From Verrucomicrobiota bacterium (lineage in GTDB: Bacteria; Verrucomicrobiota; Verrucomicrobiia; Verrucomicrobiales; Akkermansiaceae): 7,331 nt of DNA. The position numbers were made by a program, and so were the translations under genes. The notes under the pieces were generated by a model. The model saw only the letters and a program-made list of their open reading frames with translations. It was not told the DNA's origin and did not search any database. Positions 1-5,200 of the stretch are shown one piece after another; position 1 is the stretch's first letter, and the number at the start of each line of letters is the position of its first letter. The stretch is from positions 1 to 7,331 of the forward strand of contig VFJU01000046.1 in the NCBI GenBank assembly GCA_009885905.1. The letters are read 5' to 3'.

Positions 1-2
1 CT

Positions 3-800
3 CACGTCTCCATAAAAGACCGCAGCTGCTAGAATGGATTTCCGGTCCATCCGCGTGATTGGCTGCAAGGTCTCAGCATCGACAAGCGAGAGATAGTCGA
101 TGCGTGTGAGTGGGGATGCTTCAATCGCCGTCCTAGCAGCTTTGATCATCTCGACAGGGTGGTTGATTTTAGCAGCGGCGAGCAAAGCTTGATAGATGCG
201 CGGTGCGTCGGCACGCTGTTCGGATGTTAGGCGGGTGTTGCGGGATGACATCGCTAAGCCGTCAGTTTCGCGAATCGTGGGGCTGCCGATGATTTCCACT
301 GGGAGATCGAGATCCTGCACCATCCGGCGAATGATGGCGAGTTGCTGGAAGTCCTTCTCGCCGAAGATCGCCACCTCACACCCCGTGATCATAAAGAGTT
401 TAAGCACCACGGTACAAACCCCGTCAAAGTGACCCGGTCGAGCTGCCCCGCAGAGGCCTCTGGAGAGGAGGTTTTCGTGAACCGTCACCGATCGGTCGGC
501 GCGATACATTGAGTCCGCGTCTGGGGTGAAGACGATATCGACCCCAGCGTTTGCACAATCTGCAAGGTCGCTGGCCATGGGTCTTGGGTAGGCTTCAAGA
601 TCAGACGCACGGTCGAATTGAATGGGGTTGACGAAGATTGAGACGATGACGGTTCCATGGGGGCCTGCGGATTCACGGGCACGCTGCATGAGCGAAAGAT
701 GCCCAGGATGAAATGCACCCATGGTGGGCACCAAAACCCAAGGGCGAGGGGAGTTTTGTAAAAAACCCTTCATGTTACAGCTGCTTTCAGCAATGCGCAT
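3..800 (-). CDS. panC: Pantothenate synthetase (pantoate--beta-alanine ligase), C-terminus cut by window edge
   Basis: PanC is the cytoplasmic enzyme that joins D-pantoate and beta-alanine, using ATP through a pantoyl-adenylate, in the last step of vitamin B5 synthesis. The 266 codons visible contain the family hallmarks in order: VPTMGAFHPGH (residues 24-34, with the HxGH nucleotide-binding signature), FVNPIQF (56-62), GAARPGHFDGV (118-128), FGEKDFQQ (146-153) and ETDGLAMSSRN (178-188, the KMSKS-like loop). The frame is open to the edge and stops just after FYGDVR, so probably only about 5-20 residues are missing. I chose the ATG at 800 over the in-frame ATG at 773. The 800 start gives MRIAES..., which fits the usual PanC beginning and leaves a normal distance to the HxGH motif. 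Neither start has a Shine-Dalgarno sequence. The gene is divergent from the AP2-like gene. The assignment is very secure and the exact start fairly secure. Confidence 0.96.
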   Translation of the reverse strand, partial: MRIAESSCNMKGFLQNSPRPWVLVPTMGAFHPGHLSLMQRARESAGPHGTVIVSIFVNPIQFDRASDLEAYPRPMASDLADCANAGVDIVFTPDADSMYRADRSVTVHENLLSRGLCGAARPGHFDGVCTVVLKLFMITGCEVAIFGEKDFQQLAIIRRMVQDLDLPVEIIGSPTIRETDGLAMSSRNTRLTSEQRADAPRIYQALLAAAKINHPVEMIKAARTAIEASPLTRIDYLSLVDAETLQPITRMDRKSILAAAVFYGDV

Positions 801-983
801 GTTTTTAATCTGCCAGTTGAGGCTGAGGGGCGCAAGAATTACTATGTTCGTGGTATTTCTGTCTGGCTTTGGTAGTGAGAGAAGGCCTGATAGGGTTAGA
901 ATACCTTATGCAGGCTTGAATGTGTCATGCAATTGTATTCACAAATTAGTTATTAGATGTTAAATAATTATTCCAAAGAAAAC

Positions 984-1016
984 TCTAGTATTCTATCTGC
1001 TAGTGTATAGACTAGA
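984..1016. promoter_or_regulatory. CTAG-rich imperfect dyad upstream of the AP2-like gene, possible operator
   Basis: The arms TCTAGT (984-989) and ACTAGA (1011-1016) are exact inverted complements. CTAT (993-996) and ATAG (1007-1010) extend the dyad after a 3-base bulge. A third CTAG sits in the centre at 1000-1003. The right arm overlaps a weak candidate -35 (TAGACT, 1008-1013), which lies 17 bp before TAATAC (1031-1036), close to the ATG at 1041. It could be a repressor site or simply AT-rich intergenic sequence. No bound protein can be named. Confidence 0.3.
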
Positions 1017-1040
1017 AGTCAAATTGAAACTAATACCGCT

Positions 1041-1307
1041 ATGAAATCAAAAAGAAATCTAACTCGTTTCACATACGAAACCACCGGTGCATTTGAAGGT
1101 TGGCGTCTTTGCATCAGCAGAGCTGGGTCGACATTCACTCGCTATTTTCCTGACCGGAAACTTGGCGGTGGAAAGAAGTCGCTCGCTGCTGCTGAGCTAT
1201 CATTGGCTCAGCTTAAATTGCTGATCGAAGGAGCTAAACGGGTCAACGGAAAGTTGTCCGCGACCACCATCAAGAAGGCGGAAAAACTTCTTGTTGATGC
1301 CTTTTGA
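1041..1307 (+). CDS. Small AP2-like DNA-binding protein (uncharacterised)
   Basis: This is an 88-residue basic protein with no signal peptide or membrane segment. Residues 17-62 (FEGWRLCISRAGSTFTRYF, then D-R-K-L-G-G-G, then an alanine/leucine-rich helix) have the layout of an AP2-type domain. That layout is a three-stranded sheet with a GW.(V/L).I.R.G...(K/R)YF core, followed by D..(Y/L)GG.(K/E).(S/A)L..A and one helix. AP2-like domains occur in plant regulators and, in bacteria, in homing-endonuclease and integrase-type proteins and in short stand-alone proteins. The last 25 residues form a lysine-rich helical tail. Binding to DNA is inferred from the domain likeness and the basic charge; no target or partner is known. 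The gene stands alone, divergent from panC, with a CTAG dyad upstream and a strong terminator downstream. The ATG is preceded by no Shine-Dalgarno sequence. That the gene is real is likely; its function is unknown. Confidence 0.72.
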   Translation: MKSKRNLTRFTYETTGAFEGWRLCISRAGSTFTRYFPDRKLGGGKKSLAAAELSLAQLKLLIEGAKRVNGKLSATTIKKAEKLLVDAF

Positions 1308-1326
1308 GGCTTCAAATATGCACTCG

Positions 1327-1381
1327 ATCCCACTGGGGAAGTGACGTTGCTCACTGCCCCAATGGGATTTTTTATTTTTTT
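1327..1381 (+). terminator. Long intrinsic terminator after the AP2-like gene
   Basis: A near-perfect stem of three stacked blocks pairs ATCCCA (1327-1332) with TGGGAT (1363-1368), TGGGG (1334-1338) with CCCCA (1357-1361), and AGTGA (1340-1344) with TCACT (1351-1355). The blocks are separated by single mismatches, the loop is the hexamer CGTTGC, and a T-rich tract follows immediately. The stem is about 16 bp, unusually long. It insulates the HU gene from the upstream gene. Confidence 0.93.
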
Positions 1382-1393
1382 AAGGTGCGGGTC

Positions 1394-1422
1394 TTGACAT
1401 TCTCGATGGGTGATTTGAAATC
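1394..1422 (+). promoter_or_regulatory. Sigma70-type promoter of the HU-like gene
   Basis: An exact TTGACA -35 box (1394-1399) is followed after 16 bp by TGAAAT (1416-1421), matching TATAAT at four of six positions. The expected transcription start falls at about 1428, directly at the ATG (1429). There is therefore almost no room for a 5' leader. The -35 box is convincing and the -10 box is moderate. Confidence 0.6.
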
Positions 1423-1428
1423 ATCCGC

Positions 1429-1758
1429 ATGGCTAAAAAATTAGAGACCGTCAAAGACAGATTCAACAAGACTCAAATCATCGACAAAATCGCGACAAGT
1501 ACCGAGCTCAGCCGCAAGCAAGTGGCTTCAGTTCTCGAAGGTCTTTCCGATGTGATCGAGTCGCACATTAACAAGCGTTCAGTGGGCGAGTTCGTCCTAC
1601 CTGGCCTGATGAAGATCATCACGGTGCGCAAGCCAGCGGTGAAGGCTCGTAAGGGAATCAGTCCTTTCACGAAGGAAGAAATCATGTTCAAAGCAAAGCC
1701 AGCTTGCACAGTGATCAAAGTTCGTGCGCTCAAAAAGCTCAAGGACATGGCACTGTAA
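1429..1758 (+). CDS. HU/IHF-family nucleoid DNA-binding protein (variant type)
   Basis: This is a histone-like protein of the HU/IHF superfamily, expected to act as a dimer that bends and compacts DNA. After a lysine-rich leader (residues 1-12), the typical HU start appears (NKTQIIDKIATSTELSRKQV, 13-32) followed by the two N-terminal helices. GEFVLPGLMKI (53-63) is the conserved turn and saddle strand. KPAVKARKGISPFT (68-81) is the arm, keeping the proline (P79) that intercalates into DNA in classical HU. The C-terminal part (FKAKPACTVIKVRALKKLKDM) is basic and longer than in classical ~90-residue HU. This extended variant resembles HU-like proteins annotated in PVC bacteria and some Proteobacteria. 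The gene is monocistronic, with its own promoter and terminator, and the ATG lacks a Shine-Dalgarno sequence. The family is certain; no specific gene symbol (hupA, hupB or ihf) is justified. Confidence 0.93.
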   Translation: MAKKLETVKDRFNKTQIIDKIATSTELSRKQVASVLEGLSDVIESHINKRSVGEFVLPGLMKIITVRKPAVKARKGISPFTKEEIMFKAKPACTVIKVRALKKLKDMAL

Positions 1759-1806
1759 ATCGTGCAGCATGACTGCATTTATTTCGCAGTCTAATTTGTA
1801 TTTTAG

Positions 1807-1838
1807 CGACCCCGGATTCTTCCGCGGGTCGTTTTTTT
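1807..1838 (+). terminator. Intrinsic terminator of the HU-like gene
   Basis: CGACCC (1807-1812) pairs with GGGTCG (1826-1831). Inside this, CGG pairs with CCG around the loop ATTCTT, with one bulged C at 1825. Seven T residues follow. It ends HU transcription, so queF must be transcribed from a promoter within about 1839-1937. Confidence 0.9.
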
Positions 1839-1885
1839 ATAGACGCGCCATCTTCATCTTGTGGGTCTGATGGGCGAATTTTGAA

Positions 1886-2368
1886 GTGAGTTTAGAAAAC
1901 AGTCGACCTTTTGTAATGGAGTTTCACACTCCGCCCATGTCCGGTCGAGATGATTTGAATAACCTTTCGCTGTTAGGTAAATCTGAGAATAGCCTGCCCG
2001 CCAATCCTAGTGATGCAAAGCTGGATACCTTTCCCAATTTACGGAAAGGACGACGGTATTGGATCACGTTGAATTGCCCAGAATTTTCATCGCTATGTCC
2101 GGTCACGGGTCAGCCCGACAGCGCGCGAATCGTGATTCGCTACGTGCCGGGAGACGCCTGTGTGGAGACTAAAAGTTTGAAATTTTACTTAGCTTCGTTT
2201 CGCAACCATCCCTCATTCAACGAGGAGATCGTGAACCGGATACTCGACGATCTCGTGGAGGTGATGCGTCCGCAACAAATCATCGTCCGCGGTGAGTTCG
2301 CAGCGCGTGGAGGCATTCAATTGACCACGGAGGCGACCTATCCGGATTCTCTCGCGGCAGAATCATGA
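1886..2368 (+). CDS. queF: NADPH-dependent 7-cyano-7-deazaguanine (preQ0) reductase
   Basis: QueF reduces the nitrile of preQ0 to the amine of preQ1 with two NADPH, the last step before insertion into tRNA by Tgt. This is the short, unimodular (YkvM-type) T-fold form. Motifs seen: FSSLCPVTGQPD (residues 67-78) holds the catalytic Cys71, which forms the thioimide, and Asp78, seven residues later as in B. subtilis QueF (Cys55/Asp62). The QueF signature follows as ETKSLKFYLASFRNH (94-108). Glu113 matches the substrate-binding Glu97, while the neighbouring His96 position is Asn112. The start is uncertain. The GTG at 1886 gives 160 residues and the ATG at 1916 gives 150. The ATG at 1937 gives 143 and begins MSGRDDLNNLSLLG, closest to where homologues start. 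None has a Shine-Dalgarno sequence. The gene is first in the que row, and its stop overlaps the queC start by 4 bp. Confidence 0.95.
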   Translation: MSLENSRPFVMEFHTPPMSGRDDLNNLSLLGKSENSLPANPSDAKLDTFPNLRKGRRYWITLNCPEFSSLCPVTGQPDSARIVIRYVPGDACVETKSLKFYLASFRNHPSFNEEIVNRILDDLVEVMRPQQIIVRGEFAARGGIQLTTEATYPDSLAAES

Positions 2369-3045
2369 AAGTCTGTGTTTTACTCAGTGGCGGCATGGAC
2401 TCAGTCGCTGCGTTTTATGATGCACTCACCCAGCACGAGGTGGTGGCTTGCCTCTCATTCGACTACGGCGCAAAACACAATTCTCGGGAAATCCCTTTCG
2501 CTAAACTCCATGCGGAGCGAAACGGTGTTTGCCACCAAGTCATCTCGCTTGATTTCATCAACCGACTGTTCAAGTCCGATCTGTTAGAATCCGGCGGGGA
2601 TATCCCGGACGGTCACTACGCTGAGGCATCGATGAAGCAAACGGTCGTGCCTTTTCGTAATGGAATCATGCTCGCCGTCGCCACCGGTTACGCGGAGAGC
2701 ATCGCCGCGGAAGGCTTGGTGATCGCGGCACACTCGGGTGATCACGCGATTTATCCCGACTGCAGGGAACCGTTCATGCAGGCGATGGCTGCGGCGATGG
2801 GCGAGGGGACTTATGCCAAAATTCAGTTGCTACGCCCCTTTATCGCGACGGATAAAACTGGCATTGCTCGGCGCGGCGCAGCACTGGGGGTGGATTTCTC
2901 GGAGACTTGGTCCTGTTACAAGGGCGGAGAAGTTCACTGCGGCGTCTGTGGTACTTGCGTCGAGCGTCGCGAGGCATTTATGCTCGCTGCGTTGTCGGAT
3001 CCTACAAGGTATTTGCAAACGCCAGCGCTGCCGAAATTTGGCTAA
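2365..3045 (+). CDS. queC: 7-cyano-7-deazaguanine (preQ0) synthase
   Basis: QueC uses ATP and ammonia to convert 7-carboxy-7-deazaguanine, via the amide, to preQ0 in the cytoplasm. It belongs to the adenine-nucleotide alpha-hydrolase (PP-loop) enzymes. The PP-loop is LSGGMDS (residues 7-13). SFDYGAKHNSRE (31-42) and VPFRNGIML (95-103) are conserved QueC segments, and HSGDHAIYPDCREPF (123-137) is the substrate region. The C-terminal zinc site has four cysteines, at 184, 192, 195 and 198, in the C-x7-C-x2-C-x2-C pattern. The 226-residue length is normal for the family. The ATG lies inside the ATGA overlap with queF, suggesting translational coupling and shared transcription. Because it adjoins queF, its preQ0 most likely feeds queuosine rather than archaeosine-type or DNA deazapurine modification. 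Confidence 0.97.
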   Translation: MKVCVLLSGGMDSVAAFYDALTQHEVVACLSFDYGAKHNSREIPFAKLHAERNGVCHQVISLDFINRLFKSDLLESGGDIPDGHYAEASMKQTVVPFRNGIMLAVATGYAESIAAEGLVIAAHSGDHAIYPDCREPFMQAMAAAMGEGTYAKIQLLRPFIATDKTGIARRGAALGVDFSETWSCYKGGEVHCGVCGTCVERREAFMLAALSDPTRYLQTPALPKFG

Positions 3046-3058
3046 CAGATTTATCTGT
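3045..3058. repeat. Short perfect palindrome at the queC stop
   Basis: ACAGAT and ATCTGT form a 14-bp inverted repeat with two central T residues, starting on the last base of the queC stop codon, in the 53-bp queC-queD gap. No T-run follows, so it does not look like a terminator. It may be an operator, an RNA-processing hairpin, or chance. Confidence 0.3.
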
Positions 3059-3098
3059 GGTACGCCTTCTCCTCATCCCAATTAAGATTTAACCTCAA

Positions 3099-3560
3099 AT
3101 GCCCTACCGAATTTGCAAATCTCTCGAAGTGGAAAATGGTCACATGCTCAGCAAGCATCCCGACAATTGCCGCTTTCCTCACGGGCATACTCGCAAGATC
3201 GAGTTTGTGATCGAGGCGGAGGATCTCGATGCCAACCAGATGGTCTGTGATTTTAAAATCATCAAGGACGCGATTGGTGATTGGTTAGATTCATTTGATC
3301 ACGCATTGTGCATGAACACCGCAGACCCTGCTTACTCTGATTTCAAAGCCCGCTATGGAGAACGTGTGATTGGATTCGAAAATCAAGATCCAACGACGGA
3401 GTTGATGGCCCGCACTATTTTTGATCACGCAGAGATAGCCCTAGAAACTTATTCTCAGCGCACCGATACCCGCTACATCCTCAGATCAGGTGTTAGACTG
3501 GTAAGCGTTCGTGTCTGGGAAACCTCATCGTCTTGGGCGGAATACGGAAATTCACATTAA
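3099..3560 (+). CDS. queD: 6-carboxy-5,6,7,8-tetrahydropterin synthase (PTPS family)
   Basis: QueD converts 7,8-dihydroneopterin triphosphate to 6-carboxytetrahydropterin, the second step of preQ0 synthesis. It is a zinc enzyme of the T-fold (6-pyruvoyl-tetrahydropterin synthase) family. The zinc histidines are His15 (ENGHML), His28 and His30. The catalytic cysteine is Cys24 in C-R-F-P-H-G-H, i.e. Cx3HGH as in QueD. SFDHALCMN (65-73) holds the conserved Asp-His pair. PTTELMARTIF (98-108) corresponds to the usual PTxEN segment. WETSSSWAEY (140-149) carries the substrate-anchoring Glu141. At 153 residues it is slightly longer than the ~120-residue E. coli QueD, because of an insert around residues 74-97. 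The Cx3HGH motif and context favour QueD over eukaryote-type PTPS. It lies 53 bp after queC and only 3 bp before folE2. No Shine-Dalgarno sequence is seen. Confidence 0.93.
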   Translation: MPYRICKSLEVENGHMLSKHPDNCRFPHGHTRKIEFVIEAEDLDANQMVCDFKIIKDAIGDWLDSFDHALCMNTADPAYSDFKARYGERVIGFENQDPTTELMARTIFDHAEIALETYSQRTDTRYILRSGVRLVSVRVWETSSSWAEYGNSH

Positions 3561-3563
3561 ATC

Positions 3564-4379
3564 ATGCCAGCCAGAAAATCATCACTGCCCGACATCCAAG
3601 CGACTCCAGACACGCGTGGCATCGCGATTGATCAAGTTGGAGTCTCCGATTTACGCTACCCGATTCAGGTGCTGGATCAAGATGGCAAGCCGTTCCCAAC
3701 GGTGGCGAAGATATCGATGTCGGTTCACCTGCCACATCATTTCAAAGGCACACACATGAGTCGTTTCTTGGAAGTGCTGAGCGCCCACGAGGGAGAGGTG
3801 ACGATGCGCACCCTGCCAAGTATTCTTCATGATTTAAAAAAACGGCTTGATGCGGAGGAGGCGCATATCGAAGTGGCATTCACCTATTTTGTTACGAAAA
3901 AAGCTCCCGTTTCGGGTTCACCCGCGAAGGTGGGTTGTGACTGCGTTTTTAAGGGAACTTCCAACGGCCAAGCGGATGATTTCGTGCTCTGCGTCACGGT
4001 TCCTGTCACGACACTGTGTCCCTGCAGCAAGGAAATAAGCGAGTACGGCGCCCACAACCAACGTGGGTACGTCACCTTGGAAGTCAGACCTAAGGCAAAA
4101 AATGGAGGGTGGGAGTTGATCCTCATCGAGGATTTGATCGAGGTGGCAGAGAAGTCAGGATCTGCTCCGGTGTATGCCTTGCTCAAGCGCACAGACGAAC
4201 GGTTCGTGACGATGCAAGCCTATGACAACCCGGTGTTTGTAGAAGACGTTGTTAGAAATGCTGCGGCGTTGTTACGCGCAGACGAGCGAGTTTATTCATT
4301 TTCGGTGAAGGCGGTAAATCAAGAGAGTATCCACGACCACAATGCCTTCGCGTCGATCATAGGCCATGCGGTGCTCTAA
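3564..4379 (+). CDS. folE2: GTP cyclohydrolase I, type IB (FolE2)
   Basis: FolE2 hydrolyses GTP to 7,8-dihydroneopterin triphosphate, the shared first step of folate and queuosine synthesis. It is the non-classical type IB enzyme, a T-fold protein that is flexible about its metal, whereas classical FolE needs zinc. The family pattern is complete: LPDIQ (residues 8-12), DTRGIAIDQVGVSDLRYPI (16-34), LPHHFKGTHMSRFLEVL (56-72), TTLCPCSKEISEYGAHNQRG (149-168) and NPVFVEDVVR (222-231). Cys154 and His164 in the fourth block, and a glutamate in FVED, match the metal- and substrate-binding residues known for the Neisseria enzyme, by motif alignment done by eye. The 271-residue length is typical. The start lies 3 bp after the queD stop and so is presumably co-transcribed. 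Here it most likely supplies QueD, but it may also serve folate synthesis if no folE exists elsewhere. Confidence 0.97.
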   Translation: MPARKSSLPDIQATPDTRGIAIDQVGVSDLRYPIQVLDQDGKPFPTVAKISMSVHLPHHFKGTHMSRFLEVLSAHEGEVTMRTLPSILHDLKKRLDAEEAHIEVAFTYFVTKKAPVSGSPAKVGCDCVFKGTSNGQADDFVLCVTVPVTTLCPCSKEISEYGAHNQRGYVTLEVRPKAKNGGWELILIEDLIEVAEKSGSAPVYALLKRTDERFVTMQAYDNPVFVEDVVRNAAALLRADERVYSFSVKAVNQESIHDHNAFASIIGHAVL

Positions 4380-4393
4380 CTTATTTGCTTCGC

Positions 4394-4966
4394 ATGCCGA
4401 AGATTATTCCACCAGAAACACTGTTAGGAGCCTACGCGAGTGGTGTTTTCCCGATGGCTCAAGACGGTGAGATTCTTTGGTTTTCACCCGAGTGCCGTGG
4501 GTTGATACCACTGGACGAGCGTTTCCACATCTCGCGCAGTCTCGCGAAATCTCTGAAACGTAAGCCCTTTGAAATCCGCTGGGACACCGCATTTCGTGAA
4601 GTCATGTTGGCTTGTGCGGCGCGCGATGAGACTTGGATCGACGAGGTGATTCTGAACAGTTACTGCGCCCTTCACGCTGCGGGTCACGCTCATTCGGTCG
4701 AGTGCTGGGACGCGGAAGGGCTCCAGGGTGGTCTCTACGGCGTGGCTTTACCGAAGGTTTTTTTTGGCGAGAGCATGTTTTCTCGTAAGACCGATGCTTC
4801 AAAAATTGCCCTCGTTGCCTTGGTAGAAAATCTTCGTGGGTCTAATTTTCACCTGCTGGACACGCAGTGGATGACGCCTCACCTCAAACAATTCGGCGGG
4901 TACGAGGTCAGTCGCAAGGCCTACCAAGCCTCTTTGAAAAAACTTCTGCGGGGCGAGAATCAATAA
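4394..4966 (+). CDS. aat: Leucyl/phenylalanyl-tRNA--protein transferase
   Basis: Aat transfers Leu or Phe from aminoacyl-tRNA to proteins that begin with Lys or Arg, marking them for ClpS/ClpAP-type degradation (bacterial N-degron pathway). Recognised blocks are GAYASGVFPM (residues 12-21), LWFSPECRGLIPL (28-40), HISRSLAKSL (45-54), TWI (80-82), the HAAGHAHSVECW stretch (94-105), GGLYGVALPKVFFGESMFS (112-130, with the conserved glutamate of FFGES) and LLDTQWMTPHLKQFGG (154-169, with the catalytic-region Asp and Gln). At 190 residues it is a short-N-terminus form compared with 234 in E. coli, as in many non-enteric homologues. A TTG at 4385 would add three residues; the ATG at 4394 is preferred. 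It lies 14 bp after folE2 with no terminator between, so it is probably transcribed with the que genes, though its role is unrelated. Confidence 0.96.
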   Translation: MPKIIPPETLLGAYASGVFPMAQDGEILWFSPECRGLIPLDERFHISRSLAKSLKRKPFEIRWDTAFREVMLACAARDETWIDEVILNSYCALHAAGHAHSVECWDAEGLQGGLYGVALPKVFFGESMFSRKTDASKIALVALVENLRGSNFHLLDTQWMTPHLKQFGGYEVSRKAYQASLKKLLRGENQ

Positions 4967-5041
4967 ATTTCAATTCCTGTGGAATTTACGCTTTCCGCCG
5001 AGTCTCGAATAGAGATACTCCGCCCGTCCGCAAGGATTCCA

Positions 5042-5116
5042 GCCGGCTTAGCTCAGTGGTAGAGCAACTGATTTGTAATCAGTAGGTCATCAGTTCGACT
5101 CTGATAGCCGGCTCCA
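5042..5116 (+). tRNA. tRNA-Thr (anticodon UGU), CCA encoded
   Basis: A full cloverleaf can be drawn. The acceptor GCCGGCT (5042-5048) pairs with AGCCGGC (5106-5112). The D arm is GCTC/GAGC around AGTGGTA. The anticodon stem ACTGA/TCAGT holds the loop TTTGTAA, with anticodon TGT at 5074-5076. The T stem ATCAG/CTGAT holds the loop TTCGACT. The discriminator is T (5113), followed by an encoded CCA (5114-5116). UGU reads ACA and other ACN threonine codons. It is not a queuosine substrate, since Q occurs in GUN anticodons. Confidence 0.97.
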
Positions 5117-5143
5117 TTTTTAATATTTAATCGAGCTGTTATG

Positions 5144-5176
5144 CCAGCCTAACATGATCGGGTAGGCGGGTTTTTT
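5144..5176 (+). terminator. Intrinsic terminator of the tRNA-Thr transcript
   Basis: CCAGCCTA (5144-5151) pairs with TAGGCGGG (5163-5170) with one A-G mismatch and an 11-base loop, followed by six T residues (5171-5176). It starts 28 bases after the tRNA 3' end. It would end either a tRNA-only transcript or read-through from the que/aat row. Confidence 0.8.
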
Positions 5177-5200
5177 GAATTCGCGATTTTTTTTAGCATC

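Noticed and set aside
196..718. Open frames on both strands inside panC (for example 196-432 plus, 485-718 minus)
   Set aside because: They are out-of-frame shadows; the panC frame has full family motifs across the same stretch.
721..963. 80-codon plus-strand frame overlapping the panC start and the intergenic gap
   Set aside because: It has no recognisable motif, it overlaps the conserved PanC N-terminus, and its second half is AT-rich non-coding-looking DNA.
1473..1778. 101-codon minus-strand frame opposite the HU-like gene
   Set aside because: It is an antisense shadow of a gene with clear HU motifs, and its product shows no family likeness.
1839..1936. Possible preQ1 riboswitch before queF
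   Set aside because: The stretch between the HU terminator and the queF starts shows neither a preQ1-I-type stem with A-rich tail nor a clear preQ1-II/III layout, and at 98 bases or less it has no obvious aptamer stem.
4972..4986. Hairpin AATTCC-TGT-GGAATT after aat, as a terminator
   Set aside because: It has only six A/T-rich pairs and is followed by TACG rather than a T-run. It is noted as a chance palindrome, and the real terminator lies after the tRNA.
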